A stretch of 64,000 nucleotides of DNA from CAVSRC01 sp963782045 (GCA_963782045.1 CAWAIR010000006.1:248001-312000), one strand, 5' to 3'. Shown: positions 48,005 through 57,207, counted from the first letter of the stretch. Notes: generated by a model not told the origin, from the sequence alone. Numbers and translations: made by a program.

Positions 48005-49616
48005 TCAAATTAAGCCTTTAACCTTGGTTAACAGGGCGCTGGCAGCAGCGGCAACCAGCAACACAGCGAAAAGAAGGTCGCCGAATTGCGCATAAGGCGT
48101 CGGCGGAAGGGCCGCCGGCAAATCCCCGTCGACAACCCCGGTGCGGCCGAGACCCAGGCTCGCAACCACCCGCCCATGGGGATCAACGATGGCCGAGATG
48201 CCGGAATTGGCCGAGCGGACCAGCGGCAGGCCCTCCTCGACGGCGCGCAGGCGCGCTTGCAGGAAATGCTGGTGCGGCCCAGGCGTGTCGCCAAACCAGG
48301 CATCGTCGGTGAGGTTGATGATCCAGCCCGGACGGGTGCCCGGCGGCAGCACAGCCCCCGGGAAGATGACCTCGTAGCAGACGAGGGGCGCGGCCAACGG
48401 CGCGCCGGGCACGGGGAGGGCCCGTCGCTGCGTGCCGGCCGAGAAGCCGCCGGGAAGGGTGATCATCTCGCGCAGCCCCAGCCGGCGCAGCAGGCCGGCG
48501 AAGGGAACGTATTCGCCGAAGGGGACAAGGTGGACCTTGTCGTAGGCGTCGAGGATCTCGCCGCTGTCGTCGATGACGTAGATCGAATTGAAGATGGGCG
48601 GCAGCTCGCCGTCTTGCGCATCCGCGGGCATGGGACCGGCACGCGCCGCGCCGGTGATGAGCGTCACGCCGTCCGGCAGCAGGCCGGCGATGGCCGCGAG
48701 CGCGCTCGGCCGGCGGGTGAGCAGGAAGGGGAAGGCCGATTCCGGGCCAGACGAGATGGGTGATGCCGGCGAGGCCGGCGGCGCCCTTGTCCTCGCCGGA
48801 GAGATCGACATAGCGCTGCATGATCTCGTCGGCCTTCTCGATCCCCCAGCGTTCGCCGAGCGGGATGTTGGGCTGGAGGATGCGGAGGTGCACGCCGGGC
48901 ACGGTCGCGTCGGGACCGCCGGCAAGCCGCACGGCGCCGAAGCCGAGATGGGCGAGAAACAGAACCGCCGCGGCGGCGAACGCGATGCGGCCGGCCCTGC
49001 GATCCGCGGCGTCCTCGGCGACGAGCAGGACCGGCGCGGCGAAGATGAAGCAGGCGGCGAGCGTCAATCCCCACAGGCCGACGAGCGCGGCCGACTGCAT
49101 CATCAGCGGCACCGGGGTCAGCGCATAGCCAACTGCGTTCCACGGGAAGCCGGTGAACAGATGCCCGCGCAGCCATTCGGCAACCGACATTGCCACCGCG
49201 AAGACGAGCACCCGCGACCAGCGGTCGGACCAGAAGAGGCGGGCAAGGGCGGCGCCGAAGGCCCAGAACAGCGCCAGACCGGCCGGCAGGATGACCACGG
49301 CAAAGGGCATCAGCCAGCCGAAGACGTCCGCCTGGACGAGGAAGGCGGCGCCGATCCACCACAGGCCGGCCAGGAAGAAGCCGAAGCCGAAGCTCCAGCC
49401 GACGATCGCCGCCGGCACCAGCCGGCGGATGAAGCCCGCCCCTTCCGCCGCGGTGGCGCCATCGATCAGCCAGACAAAGACCGGGAAGGTCAGCCAGAGG
49501 ACCGGAAAGGCATCAAAGGGCGCAAACGCCAGCGCCGAAAGCGCGCCGGCGGCGAGCGCGATGGCGAAGCGGCGCCAGCCCCAGGAAACGATGATCAGGT
49601 TGGCAAGGGATCGCAC
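48005..49616 (-). CDS. lnt: Apolipoprotein N-acyltransferase (one apparent frameshift)
   Basis: An inner-membrane enzyme that N-acylates the Cys of mature lipoproteins. The N-terminal part has about seven membrane helices (WGWRRFAIALAAGALSALAFAPFDAFPVLW). The nitrilase-like domain follows with RILQPNIPLGERW, the catalytic Glu in WPESAFPF, Lys in DKVHLVPFGEYVPF and Cys in LVCYEVIFPG. An extra base near 48748, exactly at the catalytic Glu, splits the reading frame. The start is probably GTG 49616 (VRSLANLIIVSWGWRRF). The last helix and stop at 48005 are normal. Confidence 0.9.
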
Positions 49617-49728
49617 CTTTGTCGCGCTCCGCCTCGGTCTTGCGCCGCCCGAATCAGGCTGACGAGGGTCGGAGGACGGAAGGCCGCGGTCAAGCAAGGG
49701 ACGGCGGAAACTTGCCGGTGCAGCGCGC

Positions 49729-50799
49729 TCAGCCGGCGGGGGCGCCGCCATCGGGTGGCGGGCGGCTGCGACGGCGCGGCTCGCGCGGGCCGGACGGGCG
49801 CTTGCTGATCCTCAGCCGCTTGATGCGGCGGGGATCGGCATCGAGGATCTCGAACTCGTAGCCGCCCGGCGCCGAGACCAGCTCGCCGCGCACCGGGATG
49901 CGGCCAACCAGCGCGAACACCAGGCCGCCGATGGTGTCGACGTCCTCGCCGTGTTCGCCAGCGGCGAAATCGGTGCCGACGACCTCGGCCACCTCCTCGA
50001 GGTCGGCGCGGGCATCGGCGAGGAAGCCGCCATCCTTGTCGGGCACGATCATCGGACCGACATCGTCGTCGTGCTCGTCCTCGATCTCGCCGACGACCAT
50101 CTCGAGCGCGTCCTCGAGCGAGACGAGGCCGTCGGTACCGCCGTATTCGTCGATGACCAGCGCCATCTGCATGCGCGCCGCCTGCATGTTGGCGAGCAGC
50201 GTCGCCACCGGCATGGATGGCGGCACGAAGAGGATGTTGCGCACCAGGCGGGCGGCGGCGAGCGTTCTGCCGAGATCGACGCGACCGAAGTCGAGCTTGA
50301 CCTCGGCCTCGCCAATGCCCGGCTTGCCGTCGTCTTCGCCGGAGCTCGGCGGCGGCCCGCCGGCTGCCTCGACGATATGGGCCATCAGGTCCTTGATGTG
50401 GATGAGGCCGACCGGATCGTCGAGGGTCTCGCGGAACACCGGCATGCGCGAATGGCCGGACGTCTGGAAGGCGACCAGCAGCTCGCCCAACGTGGCATCG
50501 ATTTCGACCGCCTCGATATCGGCGCGTGGCACCATGACGTCGTCGACGCGCATGTCGCGCAGGCGCAGGATGTTGGCGAGCATCGCCCGCTCTTCTGGCG
50601 TGAAGCCGGCGCCATCGTCCTGGGGGGCGGCAAGGGCGGCGGCCAGATCCTGGCGCAGCGTGCCGGTACCCTTGAGGCCGACGGCGGCGCGCAGCCGGTC
50701 GAGCCAGGTCTCGTGGGCGCGCGTACTTTCGCCCGGCTCGCCGTCTTGGGGCGTGCCGGTGGAAGGGTCGTTCAGGGTCTGTTTGGCAGCGTCGCTCAT
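49729..50799 (-). CDS. CBS-domain protein of the CorC/TlyC hemolysin family
   Basis: A 356-residue cytosolic protein without the DUF21 membrane domain. A tandem CBS pair spans about residues 85-245 (MRVDDVMVPRADIEAVEID; DPVGLIHIKDLMAHIVE; QMALVIDEYGGTDGLVSLEDALE), followed by the CorC_HlyC transporter-associated domain (VGTDFAAGEHGEDVDTIGGLVF). A Pro/Arg-rich tail ends it. It lies between ybeY and lnt, as is usual, and is thought to take part in Mg/Co homeostasis; the name hemolysin is historical. Confidence 0.9.
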   Translation of the reverse strand: MSDAAKQTLNDPSTGTPQDGEPGESTRAHETWLDRLRAAVGLKGTGTLRQDLAAALAAPQDDGAGFTPEERAMLANILRLRDMRVDDVMVPRADIEAVEIDATLGELLVAFQTSGHSRMPVFRETLDDPVGLIHIKDLMAHIVEAAGGPPPSSGEDDGKPGIGEAEVKLDFGRVDLGRTLAAARLVRNILFVPPSMPVATLLANMQAARMQMALVIDEYGGTDGLVSLEDALEMVVGEIEDEHDDDVGPMIVPDKDGGFLADARADLEEVAEVVGTDFAAGEHGEDVDTIGGLVFALVGRIPVRGELVSAPGGYEFEILDADPRRIKRLRISKRPSGPREPRRRSRPPPDGGAPAG

Positions 50800-50823
50800 C
50801 TCAGCAAAGCGTGGCTCGGTCCC

Positions 50824-51312
50824 TCAATCGCCTGATTCGCCACCCGATTCGGCGTAGGGATCGGCGATGGCAAGCCGGGCCAGTATAGCCGTTTCCAGCC
50901 GTTCCATCAGGGCCGCCTCGCCGTCCGCCTCGTGGTCGTAGCCGAGAAGATGAAGGAATCCATGAACGATCAGATGGGTGAGGTGGTGGGCAAAATCCAA
51001 CCCCTCAGCCACAGATTTGGCGGCGATCGTTTCCCGGGCAAGAACGATATCGCCGAGAGGCGGACCGAGGCGGCCGGGCGCCAGGGGCGCAGCCGGGAAT
51101 GACAGCACGTTGGTCGGCGCGTCCTTGCCGCGATACTGCCGGTTGAGCACGCGGACGCGCTCGTCGTCGGTGAAGACCAGCGAAACCTCGGCGTCGTCGG
51201 CGATCGCCGGCAGCTTCTCCATCGGGCAGGCGGCAAGGGCGCGATCGACGAGGGCCTGAAGCTCGGATTCCGGCGGCCAGCCGTCGGCCTCGACCAGGAC
51301 GTCGGCGCGAAT
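50824..51312 (-). CDS. ybeY: Endoribonuclease/rRNA maturation factor YbeY (start uncertain)
   Basis: A zinc metalloprotein that takes part in 16S 3'-end maturation and ribosome quality control. The zinc motif is HLTHLIVHGFLHLLGYDHE (HGxxHLxGxDH), preceded by LNRQYRGKDAPTNVLSFP. The first in-frame ATG (51222) would remove the N-terminal strand. The frame continues upstream as EADGWPPESELQALVDRALAAC, which family members have. Candidate starts there are ATT 51312, with GGAG seven bases before it, and CTG 51345, which overlaps the phoH stop. I give the ATT version (162 residues). Confidence 0.85.
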   Translation of the reverse strand: MRADVLVEADGWPPESELQALVDRALAACPMEKLPAIADDAEVSLVFTDDERVRVLNRQYRGKDAPTNVLSFPAAPLAPGRLGPPLGDIVLARETIAAKSVAEGLDFAHHLTHLIVHGFLHLLGYDHEADGEAALMERLETAILARLAIADPYAESGGESGD

Positions 51313-51341
51313 GCCGGGACTCCCAGCCTCTGGCGACAGGG

Positions 51342-52379
51342 TCAGATGCCCTCCCCAGGCGTCCGCTCGGGCCGGTCGTAGGCCTCGACGATGCGCGCCA
51401 CCAGCGGATGGCGGACGACATCGGCGGCGGTGAAACGCACCTGGGCGACGCCGGCGACCTCCTTCAACAGACCGACCGCCTCGATCAGGCCGGAGACGGT
51501 GCCGCGCGGCAGGTCGATCTGGGTGGGATCGCCGGTGACGATCATGCGCGAATTCTCGCCCAAGCGGGTCAGGAACATCTTCATCTGCATGGACGAGGTG
51601 TTCTGCGCCTCGTCGAGGATGATGACGGAATTGGCGAGCGTGCGGCCGCGCATGAAGGCAAGCGGCGCCACCTCGATGGAGCCCGACTGGAAGCCGCGCT
51701 CGACCTTGTCGAAGGGCATCATGTCGTAGAGCGCGTCGTAGAGCGGGCGGAGATAGGGGTCGACCTTCTCGCGCATGTCGCCGGGCAGGAAGCCCAAACG
51801 CTCGCCGGCCTCGACCGCCGGGCGCGACAGGATGATGCGGTCGACGGCGCCGCGCTCGAGCTGGGCGGCGGCATAGGCGACGGCGAGATAGGTCTTGCCG
51901 GTGCCGGCCGGACCGATGCCGAAGGTGAGCTCGGCGCGGTCGAAGGCGCGCATGTAGGCGTCCTGGGTCGGCGTGCGCGCCATGACGGTGCGCCGGCGCG
52001 TGGCGATCTGCGCCATGGCGAGCCGGCCCTTGGGCTGTTCGAGGGTCGGCAGGCTGAGCTGCGCCTCCGCCGCGGTCGCCATGCGGATGGCGCCGTCGAC
52101 GTCACCCTGGCCGAGGGTATGGCCCTCCTGCAGGCGGCCGTAGAGCATGTCGAGCGCCAGTCGCGCGCGGGTGAGCGCTTCCCGGTTACCCCGCAGGGTA
52201 ACCTGATTGCCGCGCGCCACCGCCTCGATGCCGAGGCGCTGCTCGAGGAGGGCGAGATGCTGGTCGAACTCGCCGAAGAGCTCGGGGATCAGGCGATTAT
52301 CGTCAAAGGCGACGACGATATGGCCGTGGTCCGGCGGCGCCGGGACGGCGGATGCCGAAATCGTCGGGCGCGCGGTCAC
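51342..52379 (-). CDS. phoH: PhoH-like ATPase
   Basis: A 345-residue cytosolic P-loop ATPase linked to RNA metabolism. Walker A is GIGPAGTGKTYLAVAYA, Walker B is SVIILDEAQNTSSMQMK, followed by RMIVTGDPTQIDLP. The N-terminal 100 residues form a KH-like domain (LGIEAVARGNQVTLRGN). GTG 52379 overlaps the miaB stop (GTGA), which decides the start. It is adjacent to ybeY, the conserved phoH-ybeY pair. Confidence 0.92.
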   Translation of the reverse strand: MTARPTISASAVPAPPDHGHIVVAFDDNRLIPELFGEFDQHLALLEQRLGIEAVARGNQVTLRGNREALTRARLALDMLYGRLQEGHTLGQGDVDGAIRMATAAEAQLSLPTLEQPKGRLAMAQIATRRRTVMARTPTQDAYMRAFDRAELTFGIGPAGTGKTYLAVAYAAAQLERGAVDRIILSRPAVEAGERLGFLPGDMREKVDPYLRPLYDALYDMMPFDKVERGFQSGSIEVAPLAFMRGRTLANSVIILDEAQNTSSMQMKMFLTRLGENSRMIVTGDPTQIDLPRGTVSGLIEAVGLLKEVAGVAQVRFTAADVVRHPLVARIVEAYDRPERTPGEGI

Positions 52380-53863
52380 TCGGCCGCCTCCATGGCGGGC
52401 GATTCGATGAGCGTGCCGAACAGGCTGTTGGCGGACGCCGAATCGATGCGCACGCGCGCGATGCTGCCGATCAGCTCCTCTCCGCCCGGCACATGGATCG
52501 GCTGGAGCCACGGCGAGCGGCCGACGATCTGGCCGACGTGACGGCCGGGGTGCTCGAAGAGGATGTCGGCGGTCATGCCGACGCGCGAGGCGAGGAATTC
52601 GGCCTGGGCGTTGACGATGCGCTCCTGCAGGCGGTGAAGCCGCTCGCTCTTCACGGCCTCGGGCACCTGTTCGGGGAGAGCGGCGGCCGGCGTGCCCGGG
52701 CGCGGGCTGTACTTGAACGAATAGGCGGCGACGTGGCCGGCCTCTTCGAGGATGGCTAGGGTGGCGGCGAAATCGTCCTCGCTCTCGCCGGGGAAGCCGA
52801 CGATGTAGTCGCTGGCGAGCGCGATGTCGGGCCGGGCGGCGCGAATGCGCTCGACGAGGCGGAGATAATCGGCGGCGGTGTGGCGCCGGTTCATGGCGGC
52901 GAGGATGCGGTCGGAACCGGCCTGCACCGGCAGGTGCAGATAGGGCATCAGTTGATCGAGATCGCGATGGGCGGCGATGAGGTCGTCGGCCATGTCGCGC
53001 GGGTGGCTGGTGGTGTAGCGCAGCCGATCGATGCCGGGGATCTCGGCCAGGCGGAAGAGCAGCCGGCCGAGACCCCAGTCGCGGCCGTCGGGGCCTTCGC
53101 CGTGCCAGGCGTTGACGTTCTGGCCGAGCAGGGTCAGCTCGCGGACGCCGGATTCGGCCAGACGCAGGGCCTCGGCGACGATGGTTTCCACCGGGCGCGA
53201 GACCTCGGCACCGCGCGTATAGGGCACGACGCAGAAGGTGCAGAACTTGTCGCAGCCTTCCTGCACGGTGAGAAAGGCGGTGACACGTCGGCTGGCACCA
53301 ATCCCTCCCCGGAACGGGGAGGGGGGACCACCCGCAGGGCGGTGGGTGGGGTCTGCTCCGTCATCGCCCCACCCGGCGGCTCCGCCGCCACCCTCCCCTC
53401 GCGGGGAGGGATGGGAGCCCGCAGCATGCGCCGTAATCCCATCCAGCGCGGCGAACTTGTCGGCGACATCGAACTCGGTCTCAACGACGCGGCGGCCGGC
53501 CTGGGCCGCGGCGATCAGTTCCGGCAGGCGCTGATAGGACTGCGGACCGACGACGAGATCGACGACCGGCGCACGGGCGACGATCTCCGCCCCTTCGGCC
53601 TGGGCGACGCAGCCGGCGACGCCGACCAGCACCTCACGCCCCGCCGCGCGGCCGGCGCTCTTCAGCGCACGGAAGCGACCAAGCTCGGAATAGACCTTCT
53701 CGGCCGCCTTCTCGCGGATGTGGCAGGTGTTGAGCAGGATGAAGTCGGCCGCTTCGGGCGCGTCCACCGGGCGGTAGCCGGAACCGGCGAGAACGTCCGT
53801 CATCCGTTCGGAATCGTAGACGTTCATCTGGCAGCCATAGGTCTTGATGTAGACGGTCTTCAG
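52376..53863 (-). CDS. miaB: tRNA-2-methylthio-N6-dimethylallyladenosine synthase MiaB with an in-frame repeat insertion
   Basis: A radical-SAM methylthiotransferase that modifies A37 of tRNAs. The N-terminal UPF0004 domain has TYGCQMNVYDSERM, LLNTCHIREKA and VAGCVAQ. The radical-SAM site is GCDKFCTFCVVPYTRG, and a TRAM domain is C-terminal. Between FDVADKFAALDG and RRVTAFLTVQEGC lie about 45 extra residues rich in Pro, Gly and Arg, encoded by a palindromic repeat. The first ATG (53827) would lose the first cluster Cys. The frame extends to CTG 53863 (LKTVYIKTYGC), with an in-frame TGA just upstream, so the true start is uncertain or hidden by an indel near 53868. Confidence 0.9.
   Translation of the reverse strand: MKTVYIKTYGCQMNVYDSERMTDVLAGSGYRPVDAPEAADFILLNTCHIREKAAEKVYSELGRFRALKSAGRAAGREVLVGVAGCVAQAEGAEIVARAPVVDLVVGPQSYQRLPELIAAAQAGRRVVETEFDVADKFAALDGITAHAAGSHPSPRGEGGGGAAGWGDDGADPTHRPAGGPPSPFRGGIGASRRVTAFLTVQEGCDKFCTFCVVPYTRGAEVSRPVETIVAEALRLAESGVRELTLLGQNVNAWHGEGPDGRDWGLGRLLFRLAEIPGIDRLRYTTSHPRDMADDLIAAHRDLDQLMPYLHLPVQAGSDRILAAMNRRHTAADYLRLVERIRAARPDIALASDYIVGFPGESEDDFAATLAILEEAGHVAAYSFKYSPRPGTPAAALPEQVPEAVKSERLHRLQERIVNAQAEFLASRVGMTADILFEHPGRHVGQIVGRSPWLQPIHVPGGEELIGSIARVRIDSASANSLFGTLIESPAMEAAE
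53301..53412. repeat. Palindromic mosaic repeat, copy C (in frame inside miaB)
   Basis: A 112-base element with a perfect 10-bp terminal inverted repeat ATCCCTCCCC/GGGGAGGGAT. Two end hairpins (CCCTCCCC/GGGGAGGG at 53303-53323 and 53391-53410) and an inner GGCGG-CT-CCGCC palindrome are visible. The miaB frame stays open through it, adding PSPRGEGGGGAAGWG and PTHRPAGGPPSPFRGG. Related repeats are at 5906, 8022 and 56494. Confidence 0.8.
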
Positions 53864-54002
53864 GTCTCAGTCCGATCTCTTCATGAATTCCGATGGTTAA
53901 CCCTTACCGGCAAGCCCGCGCCGCCCCGGGCCCGCTTTCCGTTCCTTAGCGTTTTTCGGTCGCCAAGAGAATAGGCGGCACGGATGGCCGGAGGATGACG
54001 GC

Positions 54003-54809
54003 TCAAGGCGCGATGGCGGCGAGATAACGCGCCACCGAACGGGCGACCACCGCCTTGCCGTCGGCGGGGCAGATCTGGCCCCACCAGGCGCCGAAGATGG
54101 CGTCATAGGCAAAGGGCTCCAGCGCGGCGGCGATGCGCATGACCGCAGGGCGATTGAGCGGGATGTAGTTCGGATAGGAATACATGAAGGAGACCCAGCG
54201 CCGGTCGAGCGTCACCATGACGATGTCGCCGGTGAAGAGCGCGCCTTTGCCGCCCATCGCCGCGCCCCAGTGGAGCACTTGGCCGCCGGGAAAATGGCCG
54301 CCGCAGCGGATGAGGGTCATGGCGCCGTTGAGCGTATGGGTTTCGCCCGACCAGAAGCGCACGGCGGGCGAGGGCCGGCGGACCCAGTCGCGCTCGGCTT
54401 CGTGGAGCCAGATCGGCACACCGCCGAAGGCGTCGCTCCATTCGACCATCGCCGTGTAGTAGTGCGGATGCGAGATGGCGATCGCCGAGAGGCCGCCACG
54501 CTTCTTCACCTCCGCTACCGCCTCGTCGGTGACCAGCGCAATGCAATCCCACAGCACATTGCCGGCCGGCGACTGGAGGAGGAGCGCACGCTGGTTGATG
54601 GCAAAGGCCGGGGTGATGCCGAAGCCGGTGACGCCGTCGGCCTCGTCGGCGATCCTGATGCCGTGGTCCCGCTTGAGGTCGTCCAGCGTCAGCCAGTCCT
54701 GGCCGTCCCAGCGGACATATTGCCGGTCGTCTTCGCAGACCGGGCAGGCGGCAGGCGGCGCATCGCTGTCGGCATACTGGGTGCCGCATTGGCGGCAGAT
54801 GAAGCGCAT
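54003..54809 (-). CDS. MBL-fold metallohydrolase with N-terminal rubredoxin-like zinc ribbon
   Basis: A 268-residue protein. Residues 1-30 form a zinc ribbon (FICRQCGTQY, then ACPVCEDDRQYVRW). A metallo-beta-lactamase-like domain follows (VLWDCIALV; IAISHPHYYTAMVEWSDAF; IRCGGHFPGGQVLHW; ALFTGDIVMV). The first metal motif is HPHYYTA rather than HxHxDH, so metal binding may be altered. No substrate can be assigned. It ends about 140 bp from miaB and starts four bases after the fur stop, so it is probably cotranscribed with fur. Confidence 0.8.
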   Translation of the reverse strand: MRFICRQCGTQYADSDAPPAACPVCEDDRQYVRWDGQDWLTLDDLKRDHGIRIADEADGVTGFGITPAFAINQRALLLQSPAGNVLWDCIALVTDEAVAEVKKRGGLSAIAISHPHYYTAMVEWSDAFGGVPIWLHEAERDWVRRPSPAVRFWSGETHTLNGAMTLIRCGGHFPGGQVLHWGAAMGGKGALFTGDIVMVTLDRRWVSFMYSYPNYIPLNRPAVMRIAAALEPFAYDAIFGAWWGQICPADGKAVVARSVARYLAAIAP

Positions 54810-54813
54810 GGGC

Positions 54814-55263
54814 TCAGCCTCCGCCCTTGCTCTTGTCCTTGCCCGCCTCTTCGAGCGGCACGCCGTAAAGCTCCAGGCGATGATCGACCAGGCGGAAGCC
54901 GAGGCGCTCGGCGATCGCCTGCTGCAACGCCTCGATCTCGTCGTCGCGGAATTCCAGCACCCGGCCGGTGCGCAGATCGATGAGGTGGTCGTGGTGCTCC
55001 TCGGGGATGGTCTCGTAGCGCGCGCGCCCCGCACCGAAATCGTGGCGGGTGACGACGCCGGCGTCCTCGAACAGCTTGACGGTGCGGTAGACGGTGGCGA
55101 TGGAAATCTTCGGGTCAATGAGCGAGGCCCGGCGGTAAAGCTCCTCGACGTCGGGATGGTCGGTCGCCGCCTCCAGCACGCGCGCGACGGTGCGGCGCTG
55201 CTCGGTCATGCGCATGCCCTTGTCGACGCAAAGCTCTTCGAGTGTCTTGGCGGTCTCGCTCAC
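54814..55263 (-). CDS. fur: Fur-family metalloregulator (Fur/Mur)
   Basis: A 149-residue metal-dependent repressor. Winged-helix segment MRMTEQRRTVARVLEAATDHPDVEELYRRA, then ISIATVYRTVKLFEDAGVV and the metal-site region PEEHHDHLIDLRTGRVLEF. No C-terminal CxxC zinc site is present. In rhizobia the Fur orthologue in this position usually acts as Mur, the manganese uptake regulator, so iron versus manganese specificity is open. The tail is Lys-rich. Confidence 0.9.
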   Translation of the reverse strand: MSETAKTLEELCVDKGMRMTEQRRTVARVLEAATDHPDVEELYRRASLIDPKISIATVYRTVKLFEDAGVVTRHDFGAGRARYETIPEEHHDHLIDLRTGRVLEFRDDEIEALQQAIAERLGFRLVDHRLELYGVPLEEAGKDKSKGGG

Positions 55264-55300
55264 GGTCGTCTGCTTCCGGACGGCTCTCGCTCAATTGGCG

Positions 55301-55774
55301 TTAGCGAAGTTGCACCCGCATGACAAGCGCGGTGCCGCCGCCGGGCGACACCGCCTGGTAGTAGTTGCGGCGCTCACCGGCGACGGCGAAAGCGAGCGAG
55401 CGGTAGAGGGAGACGGCCGGCGCGTTGTCACGGTCGACCTCGAGAAAGCAGCGGGAAGCGCCGGCGCGATGGAGACGGGCGAGCGCCTCGTCCATCAGCA
55501 TGCGGCCATAGCCGCGGCCGCGGAAGGCCGGGCGGACGGCTATGGTGAGGATTTCTGCCTCGTCGGCGACCACGCGCAGCAGGACGAAACCGGCTAGCCG
55601 TTGCCGACGGCGGAGGCCGACGGCGAAGACGCCGCGATCCGCCAGCAACGCGGCGAACTCCTCTTCGCTCCAGGCGCGGCCGAAGGCGGCGGCGTGAATC
55701 TCAGCGAGACTCCCGGCTTCGCTGCGCGCGACCGTGACGAGACGGAGGCGCACGGACCACGGCCATCTCCTCAT
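55301..55774 (-). CDS. rimI: Ribosomal protein S18 alanine N-acetyltransferase-like GNAT
   Basis: A 157-residue GNAT acetyltransferase. The acetyl-CoA loop is VRPAFRGRGYGRMLMDEAL, preceded by ILTIAV and followed by FLEVDRDNAPAVSLYRSLAF and RRNYYQ. This pattern and the position directly after tsaB identify it as RimI. The start ATG 55774 overlaps the tsaB stop (ATGA), so translation is coupled. Confidence 0.9.
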   Translation of the reverse strand: MRRWPWSVRLRLVTVARSEAGSLAEIHAAAFGRAWSEEEFAALLADRGVFAVGLRRRQRLAGFVLLRVVADEAEILTIAVRPAFRGRGYGRMLMDEALARLHRAGASRCFLEVDRDNAPAVSLYRSLAFAVAGERRNYYQAVSPGGGTALVMRVQLR

Positions 55775-56439
55775 TGGCGGGCGATCCGGCCGCCCGTCTG
55801 CGGCTTGGCGTCCGGCGGCCTCAGATAGAGCGGACGCGGCGGCTGGCCGGTGAGCGGCGCCGTGCGGGCCAGACGGCAGAGGGCGGCAATATCGGGAGCG
55901 GAATGCTCGTGGACCGTGCGGGCGCGCGCCTCGTCGCCGAGTATTTCGGCAAGCGCCGTGGCGCCGGAGCCGGCAATCAGCGTGTTGGCGGCGAGGCGCG
56001 CGGCGAAGGAAGCGGCCGGGGCGGCCTCGGGCGGCCCTTCCGGCGTTCCATCGGCGGCAAAACTCTGGCCGTAGAGTTCGCCGCGGCCGGCGGACAACAC
56101 CGCGAGCACCGGCGTCTCGCCAATCTCGTGACGGACCGCCTCGGCATGGACGGCGAGCGTGCCGATGCCGACGGCGGCGACCCCGGTCGTGAGCGCCAGG
56201 CCGCGGGCCGCGGCGATGCCGACGCGGAGGCCGGTGAAGGAGCCGGGACCGACGGTGATGGCGATGCGCTCGAGATCGCCATAGCCGAGGCCGGCCTCGG
56301 CCATGGCGGCGGAGATCATGTCCATCAATCGTTCGGCATGGCCACGGCCGATCACCTCGCTCTTCAGCACCTCGCTCGCGCCGGCGACCACGCCGACCGA
56401 GCAGGCTTCCAACGCGGTGTCGATGGCCAGCAGGTGCAT
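55771..56439 (-). CDS. tsaB: tRNA threonylcarbamoyladenosine biosynthesis protein TsaB
   Basis: A 222-residue ASKHA-fold protein that partners TsaD and TsaE in making t6A37 of tRNA. The N terminus MHLLAIDTALEACSVGVV and ERIAITVGPGSFTGLRVGIAAARGLAL are diagnostic. It starts at ATG 56439 and is coupled to rimI. A palindromic repeat occupies the gap to the upstream nifU-type gene. Confidence 0.93.
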   Translation of the reverse strand: MHLLAIDTALEACSVGVVAGASEVLKSEVIGRGHAERLMDMISAAMAEAGLGYGDLERIAITVGPGSFTGLRVGIAAARGLALTTGVAAVGIGTLAVHAEAVRHEIGETPVLAVLSAGRGELYGQSFAADGTPEGPPEAAPAASFAARLAANTLIAGSGATALAEILGDEARARTVHEHSAPDIAALCRLARTAPLTGQPPRPLYLRPPDAKPQTGGRIARQ

Positions 56440-56493
56440 GGCGCGGGCTTAGCCGGCTGTCACCGCCAAGTCGAGGGGACAGCGGCGTGTTGG

Positions 56494-56626
56494 GTTTTCA
56501 CCTCCCCCAGAAGAAAGGGGGAGGTGGCGCCGAAGGCGCCGGAGGGGGCCAATGGCAAAGCGCGCACCAAGGCCCCTCCCCGTCGGCTTCGCCGGGCGAC
56601 CCTCCCCTTTTCAGGGGAGGGAAAAC
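56494..56626. repeat. Palindromic mosaic repeat, copy D (intergenic, nifU-tsaB)
   Basis: A 133-base element filling most of the 210-base gap between two same-strand genes. Ends are GTTTTCACCTCCCC and GGGGAGGGAAAAC, an imperfect inverted repeat. The left hairpin is ACCTCCCCC/GGGGGAGGT (56500-56525) and the right is CCCTCCCC/GGGGAGGG (56600-56621). A GGCGCC-GAA-GGCGCC palindrome lies inside. It could act as a transcription or processing signal. Confidence 0.75.
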
Positions 56627-56649
56627 AAGCAAACCGCAAAATCCTGCGC

Positions 56650-57207
56650 TCAGGCCTCGACCTGCTCGATGCCCTGCACCTCGGGAACGAAGTGACGGAG
56701 CAGGTTCTCGATGCCGTGCTTGAGGGTGGCGGTCGAGGACGGGCAGCCGGAGCAGGCACCGCGCATGTTGAGATAGACGACGCCGTCGCGATAGCCGTGG
56801 AAGGTGATGTCGCCGCCATCCTGGGCGACCGCGGGCCGCACGCGCGTCTCGAGCAGCTCCTTGATGATGGAGACGGTCTCGGCATCGTCCTCGGAGTAGT
56901 CGTCGTCGCTGGCGGCCGCCTGGGCACGGTTGATGACCGGCATGCCGGACGTGAAGTGCTCCATGATGGCGCCGAGGATGACCGGCTTCATGTGCGGCCA
57001 GTCGCCTTCCGTCTTGGTGACGGTGATGAAATCGGCGCCGAGGAAGACGCCGCCGACGTTGGGCAGCGCGAACAGGCGCTCGGCCAGCGGCGAATCGGAC
57101 GCCTCGGCGGCGCTGCGGAACTCGGCGGTACCGGCGCCGAGAACCTCGCGGCCGGGCAGGAATTTCAGGCTCGCCGGATTCGGCGTGGCTTCGGTCTGGA
57201 TGAACAT
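56650..57207 (-). CDS. NifU-family iron-sulfur scaffold protein (Nfu type)
   Basis: A 185-residue Fe-S carrier. The N-terminal Nfu_N domain reads MFIQTEATPNPASLKFLPG and GVFLGADFITVTK. The C-terminal NifU-like domain has the cluster Cys pair in MRGACSGCPSSTATLKHGIE. This architecture serves late delivery of 4Fe-4S clusters to client enzymes, and MiaB and QueG in this window are such clients. It starts at ATG 57207. Confidence 0.93.
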   Translation of the reverse strand: MFIQTEATPNPASLKFLPGREVLGAGTAEFRSAAEASDSPLAERLFALPNVGGVFLGADFITVTKTEGDWPHMKPVILGAIMEHFTSGMPVINRAQAAASDDDYSEDDAETVSIIKELLETRVRPAVAQDGGDITFHGYRDGVVYLNMRGACSGCPSSTATLKHGIENLLRHFVPEVQGIEQVEA

